Part shown: piece after piece, positions 11,146-23,918 of the stretch
Position numbering within the stretch: position 1 is the first letter of the stretch
How the letters are laid out: every line of letters begins with the position of its first letter
From: Cryptomeria japonica
Lineage: Eukaryota > Streptophyta > Pinopsida > Cupressales > Cupressaceae
Reading direction: 5' to 3'
Length of the DNA: 64,000 bases
Assembly: GCF_030272615.1 (NCBI RefSeq)
Contig: NC_081408.1
Coordinates: forward strand, 399,431,889 to 399,495,888
Position numbers and translations under genes: made by a program
The notes under the pieces: model-generated
The model's database searches: none
What the model was told of the DNA's origin: nothing
The model's input: the letters and a program-made list of their open reading frames with translations, nothing else

Positions 11146-14100
11146 ATATTTTTCCCCTCTTGGATATAGTATCATGAAGTGATGTTAAATAAAATAAGAA
11201 TAAAAATATAGTGGATATATAAAGGGATAAGGACTAGTAGTTGTTTGCCTAGCCAATTAGAACAATAACTAGACTTAAAGTCTTAACTCAAGGATTGGTC
11301 ATCCATTCTGAGTAGCTATCATTTCCATGACTGAGGTTCATTTACTTGTCAACGCAGGGATGTATTACTTGAAATGAGCCTGCATTGTATATGCACTAAG
11401 TTCCGGTAAGAGTCATTCTGCACTACTGCAGCAACTAAGTCTATCTAAAATAAACAAGCAAAAATATGACAACTTAATGGCTACATGAAATCTTAACATT
11501 AATAGAAGATTATAAATAAATAACTATTAACTAAGTTCAAAGCTAACAAACATGAATTACTGTGTCTTCTTTGATTGCATGAATAGTCACAGGATCTGGT
11601 TCCAATGGCTGCAGGAACAGTCAATTGCTAGAACATCTACTGTAGCAAAAGAAAACTTAATCTAACAATCACACAAGAATACTCACCAAGTGAGCACCCT
11701 TGGATGAGTGTATCCAGACTTCAAAAATGTTTCTATTTGCTCAGAATAACATAGCCTTTATTCATTATTTCCAAAAGTTGATACAATGCATAAAATAAGA
11801 GAAATGCTTCTAATTCTAGAAAACATTGTCTAACCTCTGTGAAGAGGTGCAGGTCTTTATTTATAAGAAAGTTATAACAAACTTTCAAATACTTAGATCA
11901 TGCCCACGAAACTAGGCGGAAACATTTATTACAACAAGGAGAAGAAGTCAATCCACAAAGAACGTGTGACTTTACTAAACCACAACCAAGAATATAGCAT
12001 GGCGGTTTTTACTAGATTGATGCTTGCTGGAGACAACCATAAATGAGTCTAGTATCACCTCGCTATTCCTTTGCTGCTTCACTTGAACACCATCTTCTCC
12101 ATTGTTTTAAATACTCAACTACCCCAAAATGTCTCCAACTATCTGCATGGCGTGATTCTCTATCAGGCTTAACACAACCGCTTCTGCAACAAGTTATTTA
12201 CTCCTGCATTAAAGGTTAGAACATACAAGCATATATATATATATATCTCCATTTCCATTAATCACAACATCTATACATCCACGCATGATATTACCATAAT
12301 AATCCACATAGCTATAGGAATATTAAGTCAAAACAATACAGGGTTCAATGGGTTTGGCTATCATTCAAAATGCACATAATCAAAACTCTAATACTTCACA
12401 TGACTTTAACATTGTCCCAGTATGCAACTTAAAACATAGGAAAAAATTATTAGTAATAGAAATAAAAAGAGCTATTATTTTAGCTCATCAGTAGCATGAT
12501 GCCCCATTCACTAGCAGGATGAGGAAGGATGATGTAGAGGTAGTGGTATGCCTCCTCAAGAGGACATGTAGGTTCCAAGAACATGGGGATGCTCTTGAAA
12601 TGGATAGGCCTATAAGATGAAGGGTGCATGAAAAAGAATAGAGAGGAAATGGATGGAAAGTATGGAAGGATGATTGATAAATAGATAGGGAGGGAATGGA
12701 TGGAAAGTATGGAAGGATGATTGATAGATAGATAGGGAGGGAATGGATGATAATCATGTTGTAGTGGTATGAGCAACCTATATTTGTATTGTACTTAACA
12801 TTATGCACCAAGGTATGAGGAACCAGGATGAAAATGTGCCAAGTACGTGATCTAAAACATCAAGTGAAAACATATGCCTTATGACACCATGATATGGAAG
12901 GCCATTATGCATTTGTGTCAATGAGATGCAAAGACCATGGTAAATGCAAACAATAATAACACACACAAACAACAAGCAAGCATGCACAACAAACCAAAAG
13001 CAAACCAAAATTTTGCCCCTAGTCAAGGTGAAAACCAATTGATTGATCAATTGAAGAGGATATCAATGTTAATGATAATAACAATTCATACCCCAAGGAT
13101 TGGGAAGGATATATCCCATGATGATGAATAGATTAAAGGTTGATCAATGGATTATTAGTTGATATGGATCAAGATGATAGACTGATTAAGGGTGATGGGC
13201 TAGATTGCAAGATTAGATTGCATGGATTAGGATTGATTGCATTTGGTTGGACTAAAAGGAATTTTCATATAATGGGGATGAAAGTAGGATAAATGGATTG
13301 GATAGGATGGGAGGAGGATAAATGGATTGGATATGATAGGATTACATGGATAATTTGATTGTTAGGATAGAGGAAGGAATGAGAACCAATAAAAAGGGAG
13401 AACCAAGGCTTGGTAAAAATATGAAAGGATGGAGAGGTTTCTTGGATAGGAGATAAAAAGATTGAATAGATGGATAGGAGTAGGAGATGGAGGACCAAAG
13501 GATGGATGGTAGGAGAATGAAGATCCAAGGACTATGTTGAAAATGAGTGAAATGCCCCACTAAAGGTAGTGCAACTAAGGATGAAAGGATTGTAGATAAT
13601 GGTGTATGAGATAGAAGTATAGTGCATAAGAGATATGGATGGAGGAGGAATTAAGGATTGTATTTTACAAAGCATACATGGATATTATTATCTTAGCTTG
13701 ATCAAGATAAAAGGGAGGATAAGAGGGATAGGTTTGTATAGGATGAGGGATATGAGATGGAGGATATAGATATGATAGTCAAGATAAAAGATAGGAAATG
13801 AGGATGAACTTAGGTAGGATGTGGAAAGAGGATAAGGGATATGGAAGATGTGGATGGTAGGATAGTATGGATGAAGCTTTCCCCCAAGTGTAGATTGTAA
13901 GCGGATGGGGGATTATACATTACACTTTTTTACCAAATTTTCATCATGGTACTTACCCAAGACATCACAAGAAGAGGTTTTCACCATTGGATGGATTTTT
14001 TTCTCTTTACCTTTTTCTTTTCTTTTTCTTATTTTTTTCATTATTTTGGAATAATTTGGATGGATAGGAATTATGATAAGGATGTGGACAAGTGGATTTG

Positions 14101-15783
14101 GAATATAGTGGATAGGTGATAGGGGATGGGGGAAGGACTCAAGAATCTAGTTTCATGGATGGTATCCTTTGAAGATATACTACAATTGACCAAGGATACA
14201 TAGAGGTATGCTCATAGATGTTGGCAGGATGAGTGTAAGGGGGATGAAATGGATGGAAGATGAAGTGGGATAATGATTTATGTAAATGATTGGATTAAAG
14301 GAATGAGATTATGGAGAATGGATATTGGATAATAGATGAGGTTTCAAAAGAATTGTGGACATATGGATAGGGATGGTGGGAAGATCAATATTGTCACACA
14401 CATTGAAGGGTGGTGGAGTTGTGGAGGAGAGGATTTTGAATAATATGGAGGACCAAATATGAATTTTGGGATATGAGGACCCAAAATAGATGAAAGGGAT
14501 GATGGACTTAGGATGAAAGATTTTAGGAGATAAGGGCGTAAAATGGATTTTGAAGATGAGAGATTTTTAGATGGAGGATTAGAGGACTTATGAGGGTAGA
14601 GAGATTTTGTAGCAAGTTTCGATGCCAATTTGGATGTCACTTTGAGATGCATATCTTCTATGAGTAGTTAGGGAAACCAAATGGTTTTTTATTTTTTTAT
14701 TTTTGGGCCTTTGTGGCCTTTTGGATTTTTCTTTCTTTTTCAGATCATATTTTTCTTTTCTTTAGCATGTCTTTTTGATGAGACATGTTGATCCTTGGAT
14801 GTTTGTGGATTTTTGGCTTTATGCATTTTAGATCTGGTATTAAAATTGCTTTCAATAGTAATGATATGCGTGTATGAAGATGGATGACTTGGATAATTTA
14901 TGGATGGGATGATTGAAGGAGAATGTTTGAAGGAATTAAAGGACGTGTGACTTTGTTGATTTTTCTTAGGGATTTGAGGTGATGGGGTGGTGGATTCTAA
15001 GATAAATTTTATGAAGGTGGCGGATGGACGGATGTCAAGACCCAAAATGGATAGAAAGGGTGGAGGATTTAATTTTAGAACATAAGGACCTAAAATGGAT
15101 GTGGATGAGGAGGGCTTCAGGATATAAGGGTATAAAATGGATTTGGAAGATGGGAGACAATAGGATTTAGATATAGATGGAGGGGTTTTAGATTTGGAAG
15201 GGATGGGAGTATCGACATCTTGAGCATGAGCTTGGTAGCCAAGGCCAAATGAAATCTTTGACTTGAAGGGGTTTCAATGTGCCTTGTTCATGGAGGCCTA
15301 ACCTTTTACCTTAATAATTCATGTTTTGACAAATCCCTTTTCAATAGGATGCTTATTATTTTGGAAACAAGATGCAAGTCCATTTTGAGGCGAATAGGAT
15401 GTGGAAGGAATTGTAAGTTCTTGGAGGAAACCATAGTGGATAAAGAAGGAGGAACCAAGTTGATATGTATGGGATTCATGGATAGCCTTGAATAGGGGTG
15501 ATGAGATCTTGTGGAGAATTAGGATCATGTGGGGGATTATGATCCCGAGGAGGATTAGGAGGAATATTGGGTTCTTGAGATGGATTAGGATAATGAAATG
15601 GAGATCAGAGGATACTTTGATGTTGACTTGGGAGGGGATCATGAAGAAGATGAGGGGGAATCTCTTGAGCTTGATTAGGGAGGGGATCACGAGGGGGATT
15701 AGGAGGAATAATTGGATCTTAAGATGGAAAGGGATCATTGGCTAGAGTGGATGATAGACTTGGATTTTGAGATGGAGAGGTAT
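11146..15783. other. Non-coding purine-rich tract, left half
   Basis: No protein domain is recognisable. From about 12480 to 15783 the plus strand is strongly purine-rich, built from degenerate GGATGG, GGATGA and GGATTAGG words, while the minus strand reads as broken Ser/Pro/His-rich peptide. The same composition resumes at 24060 on the other side of the Gypsy element, so the two parts were one tract before that insertion. A (TA)n run lies near 12233-12246. It may be the internal region of a large non-autonomous LTR element, but I cannot prove its ends. Confidence 0.6.
12645..12750. repeat. 47-bp tandem repeat, about 2.2 units
   Basis: Units begin at 12651, 12698 and 12745 with GGATGGAAAGTATGGAAGGA (the third truncated). 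Confidence 0.85.
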
Positions 15784-15946
15784 TGTAATGCCCCGTCAGG
15801 AACCCTAAAGGAAAACATCATAATCTATGCAACTAAGGGTGAAATAATTTTTTTTTTTAAAATGCATGAATTAAACCTTAGTACATCTAATAACATAGCG
15901 AGAGTTTAACACCTGAATTTCCTAAGGGTTACCAACGAATATTACC
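15784..15946. repeat. Foldback at the LTR terminus (inverted repeats of about 27 bp)
   Basis: TGTAATGCCCCGTCAGGAAC and the following CCTAAAGG at 15784 are mirrored by CCTAAGGGTTAC near 15920-15932, and more weakly by the bases that follow. The mismatches in the right arm are mostly C/T and G/A changes. Confidence 0.65.
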
Positions 15947-17352
15947 TCGTAAATTAAATATTTAAGATAAAATTTCCGCAATGAAAGAATCTAAATTTCT
16001 TCAAGCAATCATATATTATATACATCAGAAATCAGTAATTGAAGTAGCATATCTTACAATATTTCTTGCTTTCAATATTCAAAAATACATGTTTTCAAAA
16101 AGAAATTACATCATGAGCTAAAATGATACAAAATGAAAGTTACATATAGTTTCTTTTCAAAACCTCTAGTATCTAACTGAAAGATGGATAGGAACAAGAG
16201 TCGGTACATGAATCATGATCCAAGAATATCAGCGAAGTCCTTCCTCGCCCGAAGATACGTACCAGAACATCTGATGGGAAGTGACACTACCACCCGACCA
16301 TGTGATTCCGAAAAGGAACCACCCCACCGTGCTGGAGATAGTAGATAACCCTCAAGCAAGCAAAATGAAACAAGAACGAAAGGACTACAAGACTCCACTT
16401 ACATTCATGTGACCCAACTCACAAAACACTAGTGACTCTAAGGAGAAAGTGTCATCTCATGTCTTAGGGTGGATACCATGGTACAACCTCCATAGGTCCC
16501 GGCCCCCACCTGGGTTATCCTGGTAACCTCTCTCGAACCTCCGATTCCAACTAAGACTCATGCGGACCTTACCAATCCTCTCATGAAGACAAGGTGGTAA
16601 GTTTGCCATTCCAGGCCTTCTCGCTACATTATGAGCCCTATACTAGCACCCACCTATGTGCGAGGCACATTATTTTATTTAACTTTTATTCTACCCTTCC
16701 CTAGTCATTTATTAGGTTTTCACTTTCTTAATCAACTTCCAACGGGTTATCCTGTCACCACTTCGGGCACAGCCCCCACTCGAAAGCCACTCTCTCTCTC
16801 TTAGGACACTACAGGTTAGTTCTATCTACAGAACTCTATGGCGACACAGACAACCATTCCCAATCTTGACCTACCTCAAATGAAAGATACAAAATGACTA
16901 ACCTAAAGTTTGGCCATTACGAACAACTCATAGTGACTCACTCCCTTAAGGTTATACATCTAAATATACTAACCAAGACACAACACAAGACAAATTGACA
17001 ACATGACTTAATGTACTTAGTTGCGACCACCATATAAAACAAGATAATCTTATGTACCAATACCTATCACAAAATTAACTTGCAAAACGTAAACATGTTG
17101 TCAAGACACAAAGAACAATATGGTTGGTAAAACACATAATTTTACACTTAATGACAAGTTTAAGAGTTCTGTTACTCTTGTTAACATCTATAGGTATGCT
17201 ACCTTAATAATTTCCATTTATACAAATAAACGAAGATTAAAATAGAAATATTCATTTCATCAAGGAAATCTTACAATATAACGTAATACATTTCTTCATA
17301 GAAAGATGCCTTTATTTTTATTTATTTATCTTTTTAACACAAGAGTGTTACA

Positions 17353-17748
17353 TCATTCTTCCGAAAAATACGGAGAAGTACACTCGTCAAACTCTACATG
17401 ATCTAAAGGAGTATATCCTTCAGATTTGCTTTCACTTCGGGGAAAGTACCCCACAGACTCATTATCACTCAAGGGGGTATACCCCTCCGACGAGTCAGAA
17501 CTTATAACTATTGGCTTTTCAGGCGAGCACTCTGACTTGGGTTCTTTTCCTTTTTCAGTGGTAGCTTCTTTGGTTGGGCTCTGAATAGGACCTTTTTCTA
17601 TTTCTTTGCTCCCTTCTGGAGCTGGGTTCTCTTTAGCAGGGTTGTCATCCACAACGGGCTTGACAGGAGTCAAAGAATCTTTCTTGACTTTTAGGTAGTG
17701 AGCATAACCCGCTACTGATTTGCGAGCTGTCTGTTTGGCTCATACCAT
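17353..17748 (-). pseudogene. LTR-embedded ORF with histone H3 tail mimic
   Basis: Starting at ATG 17748-17746 the frame runs 131 codons to TGA 17355-17353 with one break, a TGA at codon 3. Residues 4-14 read AKQTARKSVAG. Histone H3 begins M-ARTKQTARKSTGG, so K4 to S10 (H3 numbering) match exactly at the same distance from Met, and the broken codon sits where H3 has Arg2; a CGA codon turned into TGA by C-to-T change would explain it. Residues 15-79 are Lys/Glu/Pro-rich and look disordered. Residues 80-88 (IVISSDSSE) have the form of a SUMO-interaction motif. Three related units follow (SEGYTPL at 87-93, SVGYFPR at 98-104, SEGYTPL at 109-115), then an acidic end. The bases before the ATG (CGTTACAG then AG) could be a splice acceptor. 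I do not recognise the whole protein. A role in chromatin binding is inference from the H3 match. Confidence 0.7.
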
Positions 17749-18333
17749 CTCTGTAACGTATCAATAGTAAACTATTACTTCCCAAACTCTCCTGGAGCTA
17801 TGTCAAATAAATCTTAATATCTAGGCGTTGAACACAATCATACCTTTCTTCCATATAATAATAAGTGTGAAATTTGAACTTAAACACTATTCCACTTCTT
17901 TAGTCCTAATGTAATCACAACTTCTACTATATGATTTTATTTAATAATCCCTAACGTATAACTAAACATAACCATAACTATTTCATAAGCAAGACAATAA
18001 CATGATATATAACTGAGATTGTAAATAATAACGATTATAAACTAAGAAATTCCTGACCTATCTGAAGTGTTGATCAATATGCAAGACCTTGATGCCCGCT
18101 TGCTGATAAATATACCTTGCTTGCGATCCTTTTCACCAATGCTTCCAGCTCTATCAAAGAACAGGCAAACAACTCTCTCTTGATTCTATCAACCACTATC
18201 CTTTTTAGACATCTCTCACTTGATACTATAAAAACAAACACTATCCTCTCTAACTCTACTCTCCTCTCTATGATCCTTCATCCTTCCTTGGATGTCACAA
18301 AAGCCTTTCTCCTTTTCCTCTCTACCCACACCC

Positions 18334-18342
18334 CTTTTTATA
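18334..18342 (-). promoter_or_regulatory. TATA box of the Gypsy LTR
   Basis: On the minus strand it reads TATAAAAAG, about 760 bp from the LTR start, which would make U3 roughly 780 bp. The H3-like frame lies about 590 bases downstream, so it would be in the transcript leader. Confidence 0.55.
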
Positions 18343-19100
18343 CTAAAAAAAAACATCCATCGCTCCCTTAAATCTGGGCTTAGTGATAGCTATCAACTGA
18401 AACTCTTTTACTGCTAACTCTTCTACTTCCTCCAATTACCAAAACTACTCTTATGGACGTAATAAACGTAACATTTACCAATGACATACAAAAATTGGAA
18501 CACTGGACATGCAAACTGAGCAAGCATCAAGCGACTTTTATAAAGATCAAACAATTAAATATGAAGACCAAACCAATTGACAGAATGACTTACTGAAGGC
18601 ACTCACCCGAGTGTAACTGACTAAAAATAGGGTCAACTACTATCTCCTTCACTTCCATCAGAAAATATAAGGCACGCTCAGACCTGTGTAGCCAGGTGGA
18701 GATGATACCCCGTACCTACCCGGTACTTGTACCTGCAACATCCTGCATCACCGACCACACATGCATATATACATATATAGAATTTCAACATACACACCGA
18801 TGAAAGAGATTCACGACGTTCCCTGTCTCATCGAGATGAGTGAAGGAAAATCGTCCCCATGCATCCCATACACTCGCAGACACACAACACACAGTGCATA
18901 GATGAAGTAAAGCGTCAGTACATAGCAATGAACCATATAATGCCATAAAACATAAATACATAAATACTGCAAATAGATCATATGTCTCATAATCAGATAA
19001 AACATGAAACAATGTTATACAATTCTAAATAACCAATGATAATGTATCCACTGAGAATAATAAGAACAAAGTATCAGTTCAAACGAGTAAGGGTACTACA

Positions 19101-19114
19101 TTCTCCCCCCCAAG
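19101..19114 (-). other. Gypsy polypurine tract
   Basis: On the minus strand it is CTTGGGGGGGAGAA, between the pol stop (19136) and the LTR start TGTAGTACCC. Confidence 0.88.
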
Positions 19115-19135
19115 ACTAGGCTTACTCCTGGAAGC

Positions 19136-22100
19136 CTAAAACAAATATGAATATAACTCTCTCATCTTCACTGCATCTTCCCAAGTTGCCGAGGTCTCAT
19201 CATTTGGGTCCCATAGGACCCTTACTTGGTTGATGGTGTGACCCCTGAGGATCAAATCCCGATGCTGAAGAATGCGCACGGGTCCCATGGAAAGCTGCCC
19301 GTCCTCGACCTGCAAAGAGTTCCAATCAAGAACATGTGTCACATCAGGGTGATAAGGTCGAAGAACTGAAACATGAAAGACATCGTGGATGCGGGATAGA
19401 CTCGGTGGCAAGGCAAGGCGGTAAGCAACAGGACCTATCCTCTCAAGAATCTCAAAAGGGCCAACAAACCGAGGTGCCAACTTAGAACCCTTCCCATAAC
19501 GGATCAGACTCTTCCATGGACACACTCTCAGAAACACACGGTCGCCAATAGAAAATTGACGATCTGTCCTATGAGCATCTGCATACTTCTTCTGCCTATC
19601 CTGTGCAGCTACCAAATGCTCTCGAATTCGCCCCACCTGTTGCTCCATCTCTCGAAGAATATCCAGACCTATAAGCACCCTATCCTCTAACTGATCCCAA
19701 CTCAAAGGAGTACGGCAAGGACGACCATATAATGCCTGAAAGGGGGACATACCTATGGAGCTATGATATCCATTGTTATATGCAAACTCTACAAGGTAGA
19801 TATAATCCTCCCAACGCGACTGCTGGTCCATAACATACATGCGAAGCATGTCCTCCAAAACCTGATTCACTCTCTCTGTCTGACCATCCGTCTCTGGGTG
19901 ATAGGCTGAACTAAAGTTCAATTGAGTTCCCAAAGCATGCTGAAGTGAGGTCCACAAAGCTGAGGTAAAGACAGGATCTCTATCAGAGATGATCCACCTT
20001 GGAACCCCATGCAGTCTCACTACTTCTTCCAAGAAGACTCGTGCCACCACTGCTGCTGTATAGGAAGCTCGAATAGGAACAAAATGAGCAATCTTAGTCA
20101 ACCTATCAACTATGACCATGATGGCATCATGCCGACGCGAAGAGACAGGCAACCCAACAATGAAATCCATGGAAATGATATCCCATTTCCAATCCAGTAT
20201 CAAATTAGGTTGAAGAAGCCTTGCCGGGTGTTGATGCTCTGCCTTTACCCGCTGACATTCTAAACACTTTGACATGAAATCAGCAATGTCACGTTTCATA
20301 CCTTCCCAATGATAAATTTGTCTGAGATCTGCGTGCATCTTCTTGACACCTGGATGTGCCGAATAAGGTGCATGATGGGCCTCAGTCATGATCAGGATGC
20401 GAAGACCCTCTAAAGAAGGTACATAGATCTTCCCATGGTGACGAAGAAGTCCATCTGCCTCAAGATTATATCCAGAATATCTTCCCTCTAAAGGCCTTTC
20501 GGACTGTATCATGGTTCTAACATCTTGATACCAAGTATCCTGAGGGAGAACTCTGAGAATCCTCTCTCTCAAGTCAACTCCAAGGGACAATACTGAAACT
20601 TCATGCCGCCTACGACTCAAAGCATCTGCCACCACGTTCTCTGTCCCCTGAATGTATCAAACATCAAAATCATATTCGCAGAGAAATTCCATCCATCTCC
20701 ATTGTCGAGCATTCAAATTTGGTTGTGTGAAAATATACTGTAGACTACGGTGATCACTATGAAGTCCAAAACGACACCCTAACAGAAAATGTCACCATCT
20801 AACCAAGGCATGAACTACAGCTGCCAACTCCAAATCGTGAACTGGGTAGTTCAACTCGTGGTTCTTGAGTTTGCGAGACTCCTAAGCAACCACTCATCCA
20901 TCTTGCATAAGCACTGCACCTATACCTTCCAAAGAGGCATCTGTGCATACTACAAAATCTCTAGATGGATCTGGAACTGCCAAAATCGGAGCACTGACAA
21001 GGAGTTCCTTCAAGGTACGAAAAGCTGACTCACATTGTTCTGACCAAACAAACTTCTTCCCTTTTCGTTGTAGAGAAGTGATCGGGTGACCTATCCGGGA
21101 AAAGCCTTGAACAAATCGACGGTAGTATCCGACCAAACCCATAAAACTTCGAACTTTAGAAACGTTGGTTGGCACTGGCCAATCAACAATGGCTTGGATT
21201 TTTGAAGGATCCACAGATACACCTTCCCCTGAAACTATATGACCAAGATAGTTTACCTCTGATTGAAAAAAATCACACTTTGCCAAATTAGCATAAAGTT
21301 GGTTTTCCCTCAAGCACTGCATTACCTGTCGTAAGTCACCTTCATGTTCTTCCATAGTTCTAGAATAAATTAATATGTCATCTAAGAACACAAGGACAAA
21401 ATGATCAAGGTAGGTGCGAAAAACCCCATTCATGAGGCTCATGAAAACTGAAGGTGCATTCGTCAACCCAAATGGTACTACTGTGAACTCATAGTGACCA
21501 TAACGAGTGCGAAATGCTGTCTTATGAATATCTGCATCCTGGATACGCAACTGGTGATATCCAGATTTCAGGTCAATCTTAGAGAATATCTTGGCTCCCT
21601 TTACTTGATCAAAAAGATCATCAATACGAGGCAAAGGATATCGATTCTGGATGGTTACCTTATTCAGCTGTCGGTAATCAATGCATAACCGAAGAGAACC
21701 ATCCTTTTTCTTAACAAAGATAACAGGTGCACCCCAAGGAGAAACACTAGGACGAATAAATCCCTTGGCTAACAACTCTTCTAGTTGTAACTTCAATTCA
21801 CTTAACTCCTGAGTGGTCATCCGATATGGAGCTCTCGAAATAGGTTCTGCACCAGGAACCAAATCAATGTGAAAATCTATGTCTCTCTTTGGAGGCATAC
21901 TAGGAATATCTAATGGAAATACATCAACATACTCTTGAAGAATAGGGTGACTATCAAGAGCGATTTCTTGACTCTTTAACTCATCCATGTCCTCAAGAGT
22001 AACTGCAAAAAGCTGACACCCTCTACGCATGCACCACTTAAGTTGCATAGCAAAGATCATACGTAAGGATATTGGTCTCTGAACTCCAACAATTTTCACT

Positions 22101-23788
22101 TCCTTGCCAAGGTCATCTAAACACTCCACTGTCTTCTTGCGACAATCTACGTGAGCATTATGAGAAGATAGCCAATCCATTCCCAACACAACTCCATAAG
22201 AACCCAAAGGAATGACTCGAAGGTCAACTGAAGTAACTATGGTTCCTAGATTCAACTCACAACTGGGAATAAAGGCATCTACAGAAACACGGACACCTGT
22301 TGCCAACTCTACTTGCCACCTATTCATCTCCTTAGCAGACGTGAGTCCACACCGCTCCACAATAGATGAAGAAATGAAAGAATCTGAAGCTCCAGAATCA
22401 AAAAGTACAAAGATAGGGATACCACGCAACATACCTGCTGCTTCTATAACTGTACCTTGATGATCAGCTTGGCGGTTATCCACCGCTGCGAACACTCTGT
22501 GAGATGTGCCCGCATCTCCCACTGTAGGCTCTGATGCTGCCAGCCATTGACTACCTGTGTTGTGGAAACGCTGAGGACACTGCGCAGCTCTGTGACCATA
22601 CTGCCCATAAGAGAAGCAAGCTCCTCTATTACTTATTGGACCACTGGATTGTTGATAATTTCCCTGGCTAGGAGCATGAGATGCACTTTGCGAAGATTCC
22701 CTTGTAGGGCCCTGTCTGCCCCTCTGCCAATTTCTATTTTTCTTAAATTGAGCATTGCCACCCTTCTGGCTCTGGAACTGTTTCGATTTTGACGGTTTCT
22801 GTTGCTGTGGTCCACCCTTAGCAGGTCCTTGAGGAGTTCTAAATGGTGCAGCTGACTGAAACTGATTACCACGAGCTCTATTTCCATCGGAAGGAGCACT
22901 CCCTATCTGCACACCTGTTTGCCCACCAAGAGCATGGCTAAGGTTTAGCTCTACCAATCGGGCCTTTGCCACAGCTATCTCCACTGAGGTTGGCTCGAAC
23001 ACCCTAACACCTCCACTAATGCGATCATTCAAGCCCCTCAAGAAATGTTGTACGAGCATAGCCTCATTATTACCAATTCCAACATACTGCTTAAGCTCAT
23101 AGAATCTATGCTCATATTGGTCTACCGTCATACCATACTGTCGTAGTGCATGGAACTCATCTGCCCGAGTCTGTTTCCACTGGGGTGAGAGAAACCGTGC
23201 CCTGAATCTTTCTAGAAACAACTCCCATGTCACAGTGTTAATGCACACACCGATCATTTCCTCCTCCAGTCTCCACCAGATTGATGCGAAGTTTTTGAGA
23301 CGCATAATAGCACATCTTGCCTTGGTGTTGCTACTATATGGGAACATAGCAAAACACCTATCCAGACCGATAAGCCAAGTCTCTGCCTCTAGACCAGTGC
23401 CCATACCATTAAAGAAAGGAGGATTGGACCTCATCAAGTCCTTTATGTGACCCAAAGAAACTGGATCTTCATTGTTTGCAATCCCTATCCTTCTTGGTGA
23501 TCTTTCCCTCTCTCTCTCTTCTGGCATTGGCTGAACAACCTCAGGCCTAGGGCCTAACCTAGCAAGAACCTCCTGAAACATTTGTCTCAGCTCTTCCCTT
23601 TCGGGAACCTGTTCTTCTGCACGAGGTAAGTCCTGATGAACAGACTGTTCTGGCTCTGCACTAACATGAGTAGGTGGTGGTGAAGGATTATGATGATCAG
23701 AATCATGGCCTCGTCCTCCACCTCTTCCTCTACCTCTGCCTCTATTGCAACCACCCATATGGCCACCTCCCCTAGCTCTCCTAGCCAT
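19136..23788 (-). pseudogene. Gypsy gag-pol polyprotein with chromodomain
   Basis: One frame of 1551 codons from ATG 23788-23786. Gag (1-410) has an Arg/Gly-rich start and a zinc knuckle at 391-404 whose second Cys is Tyr ([14 protein letters not shown]). Protease motif FDSGAS is at 463-468. RT spans about 650-830, with [10 protein letters not shown] and catalytic FLDD at 801-804. RNase H (about 905-1045) carries all four stops: TGA 20896-20894, TAG 20884-20882, TGA 20794-20792 and TGA 20659-20657. Integrase has the HHCC finger (HHAPYSAHPG, CLECQ) and intact D, D and E in MDFIVG, SDRDPVF and GQTERVN. The last 50 residues (ILQHRDLILRGHTINQVRVL, then ATWE) are a chromodomain; in related elements this module targets integration to histone H3-modified chromatin. 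No frameshift is seen, so decay has been by point changes, mostly C to T. Confidence 0.93.
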
Positions 23789-23918
23789 GACCGAGTACTA
23801 CAAAAGAGAAAAGATGCAAATTTATAACAAGGATAAACAAGGAAAACACAAATGTTAGGACCTAAATAAAAATCAAGTTGAATAGGCACACTACAAACCC
23901 AGAGTACCCAATGTTGAA

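Larger units (their letters stand above)
15784..19100 (-). repeat. Gypsy 3' LTR (3317 bp)
   Basis: The element-sense start TGTAGTACCC (19100) abuts the polypurine tract. The element-sense end GGGGCATTACA (15794-15784) is the sequence expected just before the primer-binding site. A TATA box lies at 18342-18334. The LTR holds a 131-codon reading frame at 17748-17353, described separately. Because the 5' LTR is mostly lost, its length cannot be confirmed by comparing two copies. A second LTR-like start (TGTAACACTC, near 17349) leaves open that 17349-15784 is a unit of its own. Confidence 0.72.

Noticed and set aside
12480..13560. Several Ser/Pro/His-rich minus-strand frames
   Set aside because: They follow from the pyrimidine-rich strand, in which stop codons are rare; no domain is visible.
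16213..16398. 61-codon minus-strand frame in the LTR
   Set aside because: No ATG at the start, short, no motif.
17320..17349. Polypurine tract plus LTR start (TGTAACACTC) directly after the H3-like frame
   Set aside because: The pol stop is followed by a much better polypurine tract and LTR start at 19114-19100, so this was kept only as an alternative reading.
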